A DNA stretch of 5,714 nt from Myxococcales bacterium UBA5297 (GCA_002408385.1 DHSB01000119.1:77593-83306); one strand, 5' to 3'. Positions 1-5,517 are shown, counted from the first letter of the stretch. Translations and numbers: made by a program. The notes: a model not told the origin generated them from the letters alone.

Positions 1-175
1 TCGCGTGGTTGCCAACTCCTGACCTGGACCTTGCACGAGCTCTGGGGCTCTGGACGGCTCCGACCGGACACACACACAGCCTGGCGAAGCTTCGCCTTGA
101 GAGGCGTCGAAAAATCACCCTCGCCTCGGCTCGCCACCCGCTCACCCTGAGCGTCGCTACCGACGCGTTGAGCGG

Positions 176-236
176 CGGGAGCGGAGTCGAAGGAGCCCTC
201 GGCTTCCGCGCGGCCCCCTCGACTCCGAGGCTCCCG
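176..236. repeat. Imperfect 15-bp inverted repeat
   Basis: The arm CGGAGTCGA at 182-190 is the exact reverse complement of TCGACTCCG at 219-227. Outside it, CGGGAG at 176-181 pairs with CTCCCG at 231-236 across a 3-nt bulge (228-230). The 28-nt interior can form a further small stem (GGAGCC against GGCTTCC). No T-run follows on either strand, so it is a structured element rather than a clear intrinsic terminator. Its function is unknown. Confidence 0.5.
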
Positions 237-296
237 CTGGTCGCCTCTACGCTCGGGGTGACCGGGGGCGGGCTCGGGGGTGGCCGGTTATCGCTC

Positions 297-335
297 GAAG
301 GATTCTTCGACACCTCTTCAGAAGGATTTCTCGAC
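297..335. repeat. Short direct repeat, 24-bp period
   Basis: GAAGGATTCTTCGAC (297-311) recurs as GAAGGATTTCTCGAC (321-335), with 13 of 15 positions identical and starts 24 bp apart. The first copy is the core of a 6-bp-stem hairpin (295-310). The pair sits immediately downstream of the minus-strand stop codon at 342-344, so it may be part of the 3' end of that transcript. Two copies only; it could be chance or local duplication. Confidence 0.35.
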
Positions 336-341
336 GGAGCC

Positions 342-1676
342 TCAGTCCGCCGGCGTCGCGGCCGCAGTGGCCTCCGCCCTGCTCAGCGCTTCTGCCCCCA
401 CCGCAAGGCCGTCCGCGAGCCGCTCGACGAGGTCCGGATCAAACAGGGCCCGCCGCGCCTCGCCCCGGCCCTGAAGCACGCGGTCGGAGGCCTCGATGTA
501 CCCGAGGTATCCCTGCGAGAGCCCGACGACGACCGGCTCGGCGACGCCTGCCGGGGTGCCCATTCGGCCGAGAATCTGAGCTGCGGCGAAGCTCGTCGCC
601 TCGCCTGGGACAAAGAGCCAGGAGAGCCCGCCCAAGCGCAGGACCGCGACCCGCGCGGTCCTCGGGAGCAGGGGGGCGAGGAGGTTCGACACCGGGCGAC
701 GGAGCGCGCTGGGCACTGACGAGGGGGCGAGCACTCGCGGCAGGTCGACTTGGAGCTCGGCGAAGCCCAGCGAGGGCTCGACGAGGGGCGGCCCTGAGAC
801 AGCGAGCGCGTCGCGAGCCGCCCGCGCGAGCGTGACCGCCACCTTCTCCGGCTGGCGTATCCGAGCGCTCACGTCGCCGACGGCGCCCTGAGTGAAGAGG
901 GCGACCCCGCCCTCCTCCTCCAGCGCCGTCATGAGCCGGCTTGGGAAATCGCCGTCGAGACGCTCACCGTCGCGGGCGACCAGCGTCGCGTGCGCGGCAA
1001 AGGTGACGAGCCGGGCGACCGGCGCACCTCCGTCGAGGGCCTCCAGGCTCAGCACCCGCAGCCTGTCGTCGACGTCCGCGCCGGGTTCGGCGCGGTTGCG
1101 GGTCGACTCAGGAACGGCGACTGCTCCCGCGCGCGCCGACACCGCGCGCCTGAGGTCCGTGGCGAGCCGCAAGCACGTCTCGATCTTGGCGACAAGTCGA
1201 GAGGCGCGCTCCTCGTCGAAGGCACCGGTGGCGGCCACCGCGGGGAGGAGGCGCGGGTCGTAGCCGCCGAAGGAGCTGTGGACGTGCGTCGCAGCGAGGA
1301 CCACTCCATCCAGCCCGAGGAGAGGAGCGCGCTCGCGCACGCGGTCCACCAGGCTCTCGGGCACTTCGAGCAGCTCGAGCGACACGAGCCCGACCCGAAT
1401 CCGCCCGCTCTGGAAAACGACGGCTCGGGCAAAGAGAGGCGCCGCCAGGTCGCTCGCCTCGCGCCGAGGGGGCGGATAGCCGGCGACGACGACCGGCAGC
1501 TCCGGCGAGATGTCGACCTTCGCCGCTCCGGCGAGCAGGACGCCGCCCGCTCGCTCCGCCTTCAAGAGCCGTGGGGTGCTCGCCTGCGGGGTGGCCTGCC
1601 AGTCGACCCCGAGGGCCAGCAGAGGGCACAAGAGCGCAACGGCGAGGAGCGCTGATCGAGTGCGTTTGCGGGGCAT
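342..1676 (-). CDS. Neutral/alkaline ceramidase-like secreted hydrolase
   Basis: A 444-residue protein that resembles the catalytic domain of neutral ceramidases, zinc amidases that split ceramide into sphingosine and fatty acid. Visible: a basic N-terminus and hydrophobic stretch (about residues 8-23) typical of a signal peptide; AGAAKVDISP at 49-58; THVHS at 130-134 with a His-x-His zinc-ligand pattern; AAHA at 227-230 with His229; GDVS at 267-270, whose Ser270 matches the nucleophile position of the family; PGE at 357-359; and GYLGYI at 389-394. From family knowledge, His, Glu and Tyr in these blocks coordinate zinc. Typical neutral ceramidases are roughly 650-750 residues with a C-terminal Ig-like domain, which is absent here. 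The ATG at 1676 is the only ATG, GTG or TTG after the in-frame stop at 1749-1751, and it has no clear Shine-Dalgarno. It is divergent from the MshEN gene. The fold family is fairly sure; ceramide as substrate is inferred, since shorter family members are often uncharacterised. Confidence 0.85.
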   Translation of the reverse strand: MPRKRTRSALLAVALLCPLLALGVDWQATPQASTPRLLKAERAGGVLLAGAAKVDISPELPVVVAGYPPPRREASDLAAPLFARAVVFQSGRIRVGLVSLELLEVPESLVDRVRERAPLLGLDGVVLAATHVHSSFGGYDPRLLPAVAATGAFDEERASRLVAKIETCLRLATDLRRAVSARAGAVAVPESTRNRAEPGADVDDRLRVLSLEALDGGAPVARLVTFAAHATLVARDGERLDGDFPSRLMTALEEEGGVALFTQGAVGDVSARIRQPEKVAVTLARAARDALAVSGPPLVEPSLGFAELQVDLPRVLAPSSVPSALRRPVSNLLAPLLPRTARVAVLRLGGLSWLFVPGEATSFAAAQILGRMGTPAGVAEPVVVGLSQGYLGYIEASDRVLQGRGEARRALFDPDLVERLADGLAVGAEALSRAEATAAATPAD

Positions 1677-1747
1677 CGGCGGCCGGGTTGCGCGAGGGTC
1701 GAGCGGGCTTGCCCGGACGCTTTCCTCGCGGGAGAGGGTGAGTGGCC

Positions 1748-1777
1748 TCTATAATCCTCACGACGAGTCTTCAACAA
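1748..1777 (-). promoter_or_regulatory. Candidate sigma-70 promoter for the ceramidase-like gene
   Basis: Read on the minus strand, TTGTTG (1772-1777) and TATAGA (1748-1753) are separated by 18 bp, giving 4 of 6 and 5 of 6 matches to the consensus hexamers. The stretch is locally AT-rich in otherwise GC-rich DNA. The predicted transcription start near 1741 would leave a leader of about 65 nt before the ATG at 1676. This is pattern-based only. Confidence 0.35.
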
Positions 1778-1917
1778 TAGCCACACCGGACGGACCGACG
1801 AGCACCGGCGAGCCTCGCCTTGCGCGTCGACACGAGCAAGAAACGGCGTGTGGCTCTGAAAACGGCGCTGCTCGCCCAAGGTCGCGCATGCAGGTGGCTT
1901 CGTGGCGGGCGACCAGA

Positions 1918-1936
1918 TTGACAGAGGGCCTTGACG
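1918..1936 (+). promoter_or_regulatory. Tandem TTGACA / TTGACG motif upstream of the MshEN gene
   Basis: A perfect TTGACA (-35-like) at 1918-1923 is followed 13 bp later by TTGACG at 1931-1936. No acceptable -10 hexamer lies 16-18 bp after either copy, so this is not a complete sigma-70 promoter. It might be a site for an activator-dependent or alternative-sigma promoter, or chance. Confidence 0.18.
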
Positions 1937-1994
1937 AGCCGTCCGGCCTAGACCTGACCGACCGGCGCTTCGCGCACGTTGGGAGCTTCGCAGC

Positions 1995-2798
1995 ATGACC
2001 GCACGAATCGGCGAAATCCTGGTACGGGCCAAACTGATCGATCAGCTTCAGCTCCGCTCGGCGCTGGCCGACCAGCAGCAGTGGGGCGGGCGCCTTGCGA
2101 AGATTGTCGTCGAGAAGCGCTTTGCCAAAGAGTCGGCGGTCATCGACGTGCTGTCCAAGGCGCTCGGTGTGCCGAGAGTCGAGCTGGACAAGGTCGAGAA
2201 GGATTCGGGCGCGCTGCTCAAGGTGGATCCCAACTACGCGAAGGAGAAGGCGGTCTTCCCCTGCGCGCTCAAGGACAACGGCAAGACGCTCTGGGTGGCC
2301 ATGGCCGACCCGAGCGACATCCCTACCCTCGACGACTTGGTCATGAAGACCGGCGCGCGCGTCAGGCCTGTCATCGCGGGCGAGACCGAGATCATCACAG
2401 CGATCGAGCGCCACTACTTCGGCCGCGATCCCAGCATGACCCCGCAAGCTTTCGGGTCGATCGACGCCCTCGGCGCGGGCGACGAAGAGGGCAAGCTCGT
2501 CGACATGGCGGGCAATACGATCATCAAGAGCATCAAGGACCTCACGACCTCCGCGCCACTACCGGCCGCGCGGCCGCCGCCTTCGCCGGCGGCGGCTGTG
2601 TCGACGGCCAACAGCATTCTCGATGGGCTCCTCGGAGGAGGAGGCGCGCCGTCACTGACCCCGGCGGACAAAGAAAGAGTCCGCGTCATCCAGGACCAGC
2701 AGGAGAAGGGCGCCCGCATTCTGCGCGCGGTGCTCGAGCTGTGCCTCGAGAAGGGCTACTTCCGGGTCGAGGAATACCGCGCGAAGCTCCTAGGCTGA
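1995..2798 (+). CDS. Stand-alone MshEN/T2SSE-N domain protein (GspE N-terminal-like), no ATPase domain
   Basis: A 267-residue protein that matches only the N-terminal part of GspE/PilB/MshE secretion ATPases. Residues 4-27 fit the 24-residue MshEN motif (R4-I-G, L9-V10, L14-I15, L20, L24, Q27). After exactly five residues, a second, weaker copy spans 33-56 (R33-L, V38-V39, L53). Residues about 60-143 are the usual second subdomain, with VAMADPSD at 101-108 and a closing AAIERHYFG-like end at about 136-143. An Ala/Pro/Gly-rich linker (about 190-225) precedes a charged C-terminal helical segment. There is no Walker A or B motif, so it is not a secretion motor. In family terms MshEN binds cyclic-di-GMP. 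Here the motif glycines are changed (K13, A35, R42) and the second motif's final Gln is Ala, so binding is uncertain. The start is supported by GGGAG 9 nt upstream. It probably acts as a cytoplasmic adaptor or receptor for signalling or a pilus/secretion system. It converges with the PilZ gene. Confidence 0.88.
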   Translation: MTARIGEILVRAKLIDQLQLRSALADQQQWGGRLAKIVVEKRFAKESAVIDVLSKALGVPRVELDKVEKDSGALLKVDPNYAKEKAVFPCALKDNGKTLWVAMADPSDIPTLDDLVMKTGARVRPVIAGETEIITAIERHYFGRDPSMTPQAFGSIDALGAGDEEGKLVDMAGNTIIKSIKDLTTSAPLPAARPPPSPAAAVSTANSILDGLLGGGGAPSLTPADKERVRVIQDQQEKGARILRAVLELCLEKGYFRVEEYRAKLLG

Positions 2799-3068
2799 GG
2801 AGCGGCAAAAAAGTCCGCCCCGCTGCCGCCCCGTCTCTGGGAAGGTCGGGATCTCTGGAAGCCTCCGAGCGATAGTCGGTCAGCCCGAGCCCAGGCCGAG
2901 CCTGCGAGGCCGAAGTCGAGCCCCTCGACGGCGCCTCCCTCGTTCCCCAGGAGGCTGTCGCTCCTGACCAACGGCGCTGCCAGTTCCAGGTCACCGCCGG
3001 TCACCGGACCGGCAACGAGCTCGGGGGGAGATTCGCGACGACTCTTGGATCCGGTAGCCCGAGACGCC

Positions 3069-3101
3069 GGGCCGCCAGCACGAAGGCTGGCGCTCCGGCC
3101 C
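3069..3101. terminator. Two-part GC-rich hairpin, possible 3'-end structure
   Basis: GCCAGC (3074-3079) and GCTGGC (3086-3091) form a 6-bp stem with a 6-nt loop. It is extended by GGGCC (3069-3073) pairing with GGCCC (3097-3101) across a 5-nt bulge on one side. It is among the strongest local stems in the convergent gap and could block read-through in either direction. There is no adjacent T-run, so calling it a terminator is tentative. Confidence 0.25.
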
Positions 3102-3238
3102 TCCTGGTGCCGGGCCGAGGTCAGGGAGGTTTCGCGACACCTCTCGAGCCCTCGTCGTCGCGCCCGCCTTGGCCCCGGTAGCCAGCCGAATCGGTGCGCC
3201 CCAGCGCGGGGTTCGCGGCGGCAACCGGGCGTTGGAGA

Positions 3239-3293
3239 GGTGCTCGCGGCGGGGGCCAGCCTTCGAGCGGACCCGCGCTGACCGCGAGCCACC
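3239..3293. repeat. 12-bp inverted repeat with one bulged base
   Basis: The left arm at 3239-3249 (GGTG then CTCGCGG) pairs with the right arm at 3282-3293 (CCGCGAG, C, one bulged C at 3290, then ACC). The 32-nt interior is GC-rich. The element ends 33 bp beyond the PilZ gene's stop codon on the minus strand, where transcript-end structure is expected. Its function is unknown. Confidence 0.4.
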
Positions 3294-3325
3294 TTCAACG
3301 AGGCCATCCCGCGCGCGGCAGTTGG

Positions 3326-3916
3326 CTAGACGTCGAGCTCGTCGCCTCTGACCGGCTGCAGCGAGGCCACCCCACGCTCGATGAGCGAAAAGGGCACGTG
3401 AGCAAACCGGCTCCATTCGGGCCCGAGCGCGCGTCTCAGATCCCAGACAAGAGTCCCCTGCGCCTTGATCTGGCTCAGCACCCAGTGCTCGGGGCCACTG
3501 AGCACGATGTCTTTCGGCGGGAGCGGATAGAGGCGCGCCGTGTAGGCGATGGCTGTCGGGTGCTGCTTCAGCCGGATGGCAAGCGCCGGATTGCTGATGA
3601 CGAAGGTCTCGTAGAGGTTGAGCGCGGCTTCAAAGGCCTCGGGTTTGCCGACGTTGAAGGCGATGCCGACCGAAACCCCGTCCTCGTGAACCACCCTGCC
3701 CTTGAGCTTCAGGGGGGCTCCACCTTCGGGCCGAAGCAAAAGATCGAGGTCGGTTCCCGCCTCGGGCAACGAGGCGCCTTCGAAGCGCATGCCACCCGGC
3801 GACAGATCGACCGCGTGGCCAACATAGCTGTAGGAGAGGTCTTCGAGCTCGACCGCAAAGCGCACGGGGATGCGCGCGTTCGCACGCCGGTCGCGAATCT
3901 TCTCTTCGAGGGCCAT
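3326..3916 (-). CDS. PilZ-domain protein (cyclic-di-GMP receptor) with a C-terminal extension
   Basis: A 196-residue protein with no signal peptide or membrane segment, so cytoplasmic. The PilZ domain covers about residues 8-105 and has both hallmark binding motifs: R11-x-x-x-R15 (after R10) and D37-x-S39-x-x-G42 (DLSPGG). GVSVGIAF at 80-87 is the usual late beta strand. The intact motifs predict real cyclic-di-GMP binding. The remaining 90 residues (about 106-196) are not PilZ. They contain a helix, then a segment resembling a small winged-helix or DUF4388-like fold (LSGPEHWVLSQI at 139-150, through LIERGVASLQ at 178-187). The ATG at 3916 is preceded by GGGGTGAG ending 3 nt upstream. It lies 39 bp downstream of the kinase-like gene on the same strand, with no promoter visible in the gap, so the two are probably co-transcribed. 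It may transmit the second-messenger state to the kinase-like protein or its targets; that is inference. Confidence 0.92.
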   Translation of the reverse strand: MALEEKIRDRRANARIPVRFAVELEDLSYSYVGHAVDLSPGGMRFEGASLPEAGTDLDLLLRPEGGAPLKLKGRVVHEDGVSVGIAFNVGKPEAFEAALNLYETFVISNPALAIRLKQHPTAIAYTARLYPLPPKDIVLSGPEHWVLSQIKAQGTLVWDLRRALGPEWSRFAHVPFSLIERGVASLQPVRGDELDV

Positions 3917-3955
3917 CTGCTCACCCCGCTCCGTCTGGTGGGATTCCCGGGTGGT

Positions 3956-5419
3956 CTATTCCGAAGCCTTCGACTCGGCGCCGCTCGCGACCCGGGTCTC
4001 CGAGGAGAGAATCAGGTCGCCACGCTTGAGGTAACTGCCGTCGCCGAAGGCGGAGTAGAAGTCGTCGAGGACCGCCTCGAAGTCGGGGTATCGGGCCTCC
4101 CGGCGGTCCTGGGTCATCTTGTCAAAGAGACCGTCGAGCGCCTCGGGGGCCTTGTCGTTGACCGCCGAGGGCAGAGGTGAGCGGCGCCCGGGGAGCTGGC
4201 CGGTGAGCATCTCGTAGAAGAGGATCCCCACCGCATAGACGTCGGAGGACGGCCCCAAGTCCTTGGTCGAGCGGGCGAGCTGCTCGGGGCTCATGTAGCC
4301 CATCCCGCCGGTGCCGACGAAGACCTGCGGCATCCCCTTGGCGGTGTCCACCTCGATGACCCGCGAGAGCCCGAAGTCGGCGAGCTTCGCGTTGCCCATG
4401 GCGTCGAACAGGATGTTCTCAGGCTTGATGTTGCCGTGTGCCAAGCTGTGCGCGTGGGCGGCCCGCAAGCCGTAGGCGACCTGCAAGAAGATGCGGATCG
4501 CCTCTTCGGTAGGCAGCCCCTTGCCGCCGGAGGCCGCCAGTCGGTCGGCCAGGCTGCCACCGGGGCACAGCTCGACCACGAAGAAGGGACGCGCGACATC
4601 GCAGTTCTGGTCGAGGACCGGCACGAGCGACGGGTGGCGCACCAGCGCCTGGGCGCAGATCTCGCGTTTCAGGCGCTTGATCACCTCGCCTCGCTGCAAG
4701 AACGAGAAGTAGCCGAAGATGTCTTTCAGCTCCTTGATCGCCACGTCGAGGCCGAGCGCGGTGTGACGGCCCCGGTAGACGGTACCGAGGGGGCCCTGGC
4801 CGATAGCGTCGTATTTGACGTAGCGCAGGTCGATCTCCTGGCCCTTGGGCTCGGGCCGCGCCTCGTTCTTGAGCGCGGGCAGCGGCGAAGCCGCCGGGAA
4901 GGAAGGCGCCCCCTCGACCTCCCGGCCGAGCCGAGACCGCGGCGCCGAGCCGCTCGGACGAGGCTCGGAGGCTTGGGCCGCCGAAGCCGGGGCAACCTTG
5001 GTCGGCTCCTCGTGCACGGGGTCGGGAGGCGGCAAGGGCAACGCGGGCGGCGGGGTGTGCTCCTCGGCAATCATCGAGGAGTCGGCGAGGATTTCGGCCA
5101 CCGGAGCGTCGATCTCGGCGAGGCGGCTCGCGAAGTACTCCTGGACCGCGTCGATGAAGCGCTCGCGCCTGTCGCCATCGACGATGCGCTCGCCGTCGGG
5201 AGTAAGCTGCAGGCAAGCTTCGCGATCCATCCCGATGAAGTGGTACTTGCGCAGAAAGAAGAAGTAGGTGTCGAACTCGAGCGACACCACCGGCTCGAAG
5301 GCGCTCTTGACGTCGGCGAGCTTGTTCGAGCGCCCCGAGCGCGCATTGTCGCGAAGGGTCGACAGAATGGTGAGGGCCTCACCGGCAATCTTCTCGCGGG
5401 TCATCGCTGCTCCGGCCAT
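3956..5419 (-). CDS. Ser/Thr protein kinase-fold protein with Asn in place of the catalytic Asp; N-terminal winged-helix-like domain
   Basis: A 487-residue cytoplasmic protein with three parts. Residues about 7-90 form an alpha/beta domain that resembles a winged helix (wing-like LTPDGERIVDG at 72-82). Residues about 113-195 are a Pro/Ala/Glu-rich linker. Residues about 198-458 are a Hanks-type kinase domain. Conserved kinase features are present: glycine loop G207-x-G209-x-x-G212, K229 in VAIK, helix-C candidate E253, D348-F-G350, S377-P-E379 and D393 of helix F. The catalytic loop reads H328-G329-N330-I-K332-P-E-N335, so the position normally held by the catalytic Asp is Asn (codon AAC). 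ATP and metal binding look possible but phosphotransfer should be weak or absent, which suggests a pseudokinase or scaffold. There is no transmembrane segment or extracellular sensor. The start at 5419 follows a strong Shine-Dalgarno; a second Met at residue 6 is less favoured. A 39-bp gap leads to the PilZ gene, so they probably form an operon. Confidence 0.93.
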   Translation of the reverse strand: MAGAAMTREKIAGEALTILSTLRDNARSGRSNKLADVKSAFEPVVSLEFDTYFFFLRKYHFIGMDREACLQLTPDGERIVDGDRRERFIDAVQEYFASRLAEIDAPVAEILADSSMIAEEHTPPPALPLPPPDPVHEEPTKVAPASAAQASEPRPSGSAPRSRLGREVEGAPSFPAASPLPALKNEARPEPKGQEIDLRYVKYDAIGQGPLGTVYRGRHTALGLDVAIKELKDIFGYFSFLQRGEVIKRLKREICAQALVRHPSLVPVLDQNCDVARPFFVVELCPGGSLADRLAASGGKGLPTEEAIRIFLQVAYGLRAAHAHSLAHGNIKPENILFDAMGNAKLADFGLSRVIEVDTAKGMPQVFVGTGGMGYMSPEQLARSTKDLGPSSDVYAVGILFYEMLTGQLPGRRSPLPSAVNDKAPEALDGLFDKMTQDRREARYPDFEAVLDDFYSAFGDGSYLKRGDLILSSETRVASGAESKASE

Positions 5420-5428
5420 CTCCCCTCC
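5420..5428 (-). promoter_or_regulatory. Strong Shine-Dalgarno deciding the kinase-like start
   Basis: On the minus strand GGAGGGGAG directly abuts the ATG at 5417-5419. It favours this start over the in-frame Met five codons later. An 11-bp near-palindrome (TCCAC, one central base, GTGGA) at 5426-5436 overlaps its upstream end. Confidence 0.55.
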
Positions 5429-5452
5429 ACTGTGGAACTCGTCGGTCGCACC

Positions 5453-5473
5453 GCCACGCCTCCGAGGCGTGGC
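5453..5473 (-). repeat. 21-bp palindrome in the predicted kinase-operon leader
   Basis: GCCACGCCTC (5453-5462) and GAGGCGTGGC (5464-5473) are perfect reverse complements around a single central base. As RNA it gives an 8-9 bp GC-rich hairpin with a short loop. It lies between the predicted transcription start (about 5483) and the Shine-Dalgarno at 5420-5428. It could be a repressor or activator operator, a leader hairpin, or a terminator for the upstream gene that lacks a T-run. Confidence 0.6.
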
Positions 5474-5489
5474 CGGGCGAAAGGCGCAG

Positions 5490-5517
5490 ATTCTAACAAA
5501 GCGTCCATGGGCGGCAA
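5490..5517 (-). promoter_or_regulatory. Candidate sigma-70 promoter of the kinase-PilZ operon
   Basis: On the minus strand TTGCCG (5512-5517; 4 of 6 to consensus) and TAGAAT (5490-5495; 5 of 6) are spaced by 16 bp in a short AT-richer patch. The predicted start near 5483 gives a leader of about 64 nt that includes the 21-bp palindrome. It lies between the upstream gene's stop (5565-5567) and the kinase-like ATG, a sensible place for a separate promoter. Confidence 0.4.

Larger units (their letters stand above)
1..341. other. Left-edge region with no confident gene; dense short inverted repeats
   Basis: I see no protein domain in any frame here. One minus-strand frame stays open from the ceramidase-like gene's end to the window edge. 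It has a possible GTG at 311-313, high third-position GC between about 115 and 300, and Pro/Ser-rich content, but no good ribosome binding site and no recognisable family, so I do not call it. The stretch contains a perfect 14-bp palindrome at 83-96 and hairpins at 93-106 (5-bp stem, 4-nt loop), 139-153 (6-bp stem, CCC loop), 151-166 (6-bp stem, 4-nt loop) and 295-310 (6-bp stem, loop GATT). The last lies just past the ceramidase-like gene's stop and could act in 3'-end formation, though no T-run follows it. Confidence 0.5.
1677..1994. other. Divergent intergenic region (318 bp)
   Basis: This separates the minus-strand ceramidase-like gene from the plus-strand MshEN gene and should carry both promoters. 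It holds a candidate minus-strand promoter (1748-1777), a tandem TTGAC motif (1918-1936) on the plus strand, and a small inverted repeat CGGGC-TT-GCCCG at 1704-1715 in the predicted ceramidase leader. GGGAG at 1981-1985 is the ribosome binding site for the gene starting at 1995. No RNA gene or small ORF is convincing. Confidence 0.6.
2799..3325. other. Convergent intergenic region (527 bp), hairpin-rich, no gene called
   Basis: This lies between two converging genes, so transcript 3' ends are expected. ORFs crossing it are Arg/Ser/Gly-rich with no recognisable domain and run into neighbouring genes. Stems with short loops occur at 2915-2929 (GTCGAG/CTCGAC, loop CCC, with an outer GAGGC/GCCTC at 2906-2910 and 2933-2937), 2948-2966 (CAGGAG/CTCCTG), 2996-3013 (GCCGGT/ACCGGC), 3069-3101 and 3126-3143 (GAGGT/ACCTC). 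GGTCACCG is directly repeated at 2989-2996 and 2999-3006. A weak GCGGCA/TGCCGC stem with a 16-nt loop (2802-2829) follows the stop at 2796-2798. None has a proper T-run, so Rho-dependent or hairpin-only termination is more likely than classical intrinsic terminators. Confidence 0.55.

Noticed and set aside
1..313. Minus-strand open frame from a GTG at 311-313 to the window edge (about 104 codons)
   Set aside because: Some codon bias in the middle, but no proper ribosome binding site, frequent AGG codons towards the edge and no recognisable family. Left unassigned pending sequence to the left.
9..719. Plus-strand ORF of 236 codons starting at TTG
   Set aside because: The right half is antisense to the ceramidase-like gene. 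The left half has third-position GC near the local average and no domain.
1750..1755. Perfect TATAAT on the plus strand
   Set aside because: No -35 element at 16-18 bp upstream, and it is about 240 bp from the plus-strand start codon. The same AT patch fits better as the minus-strand -10 TATAGA.
1758..2447. Minus-strand ORF of 229 codons opposite the MshEN gene
   Set aside because: Antisense to a gene with recognisable MshEN motifs. The composition (Asp/Leu/Arg/His-rich) is typical of a mirror frame.
1995..2798. Full GspE/PilB secretion ATPase
   Set aside because: Only the N-terminal domains match. No Walker A or B motif is present and the protein ends at 267 residues with a clean stop, so it is not a motor ATPase.
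2756..3416. Overlapping minus-strand ORFs (183 and 141 codons) across the convergent gap
   Set aside because: Arg/Ser/Gly-rich translations without domains, overlapping the ends of real genes; better explained by few stop codons in GC-rich DNA.
3194..4180. Plus-strand ORF of 328 codons opposite the PilZ and kinase-like genes
   Set aside because: It mirrors two well-supported minus-strand genes and shows no recognisable domain.
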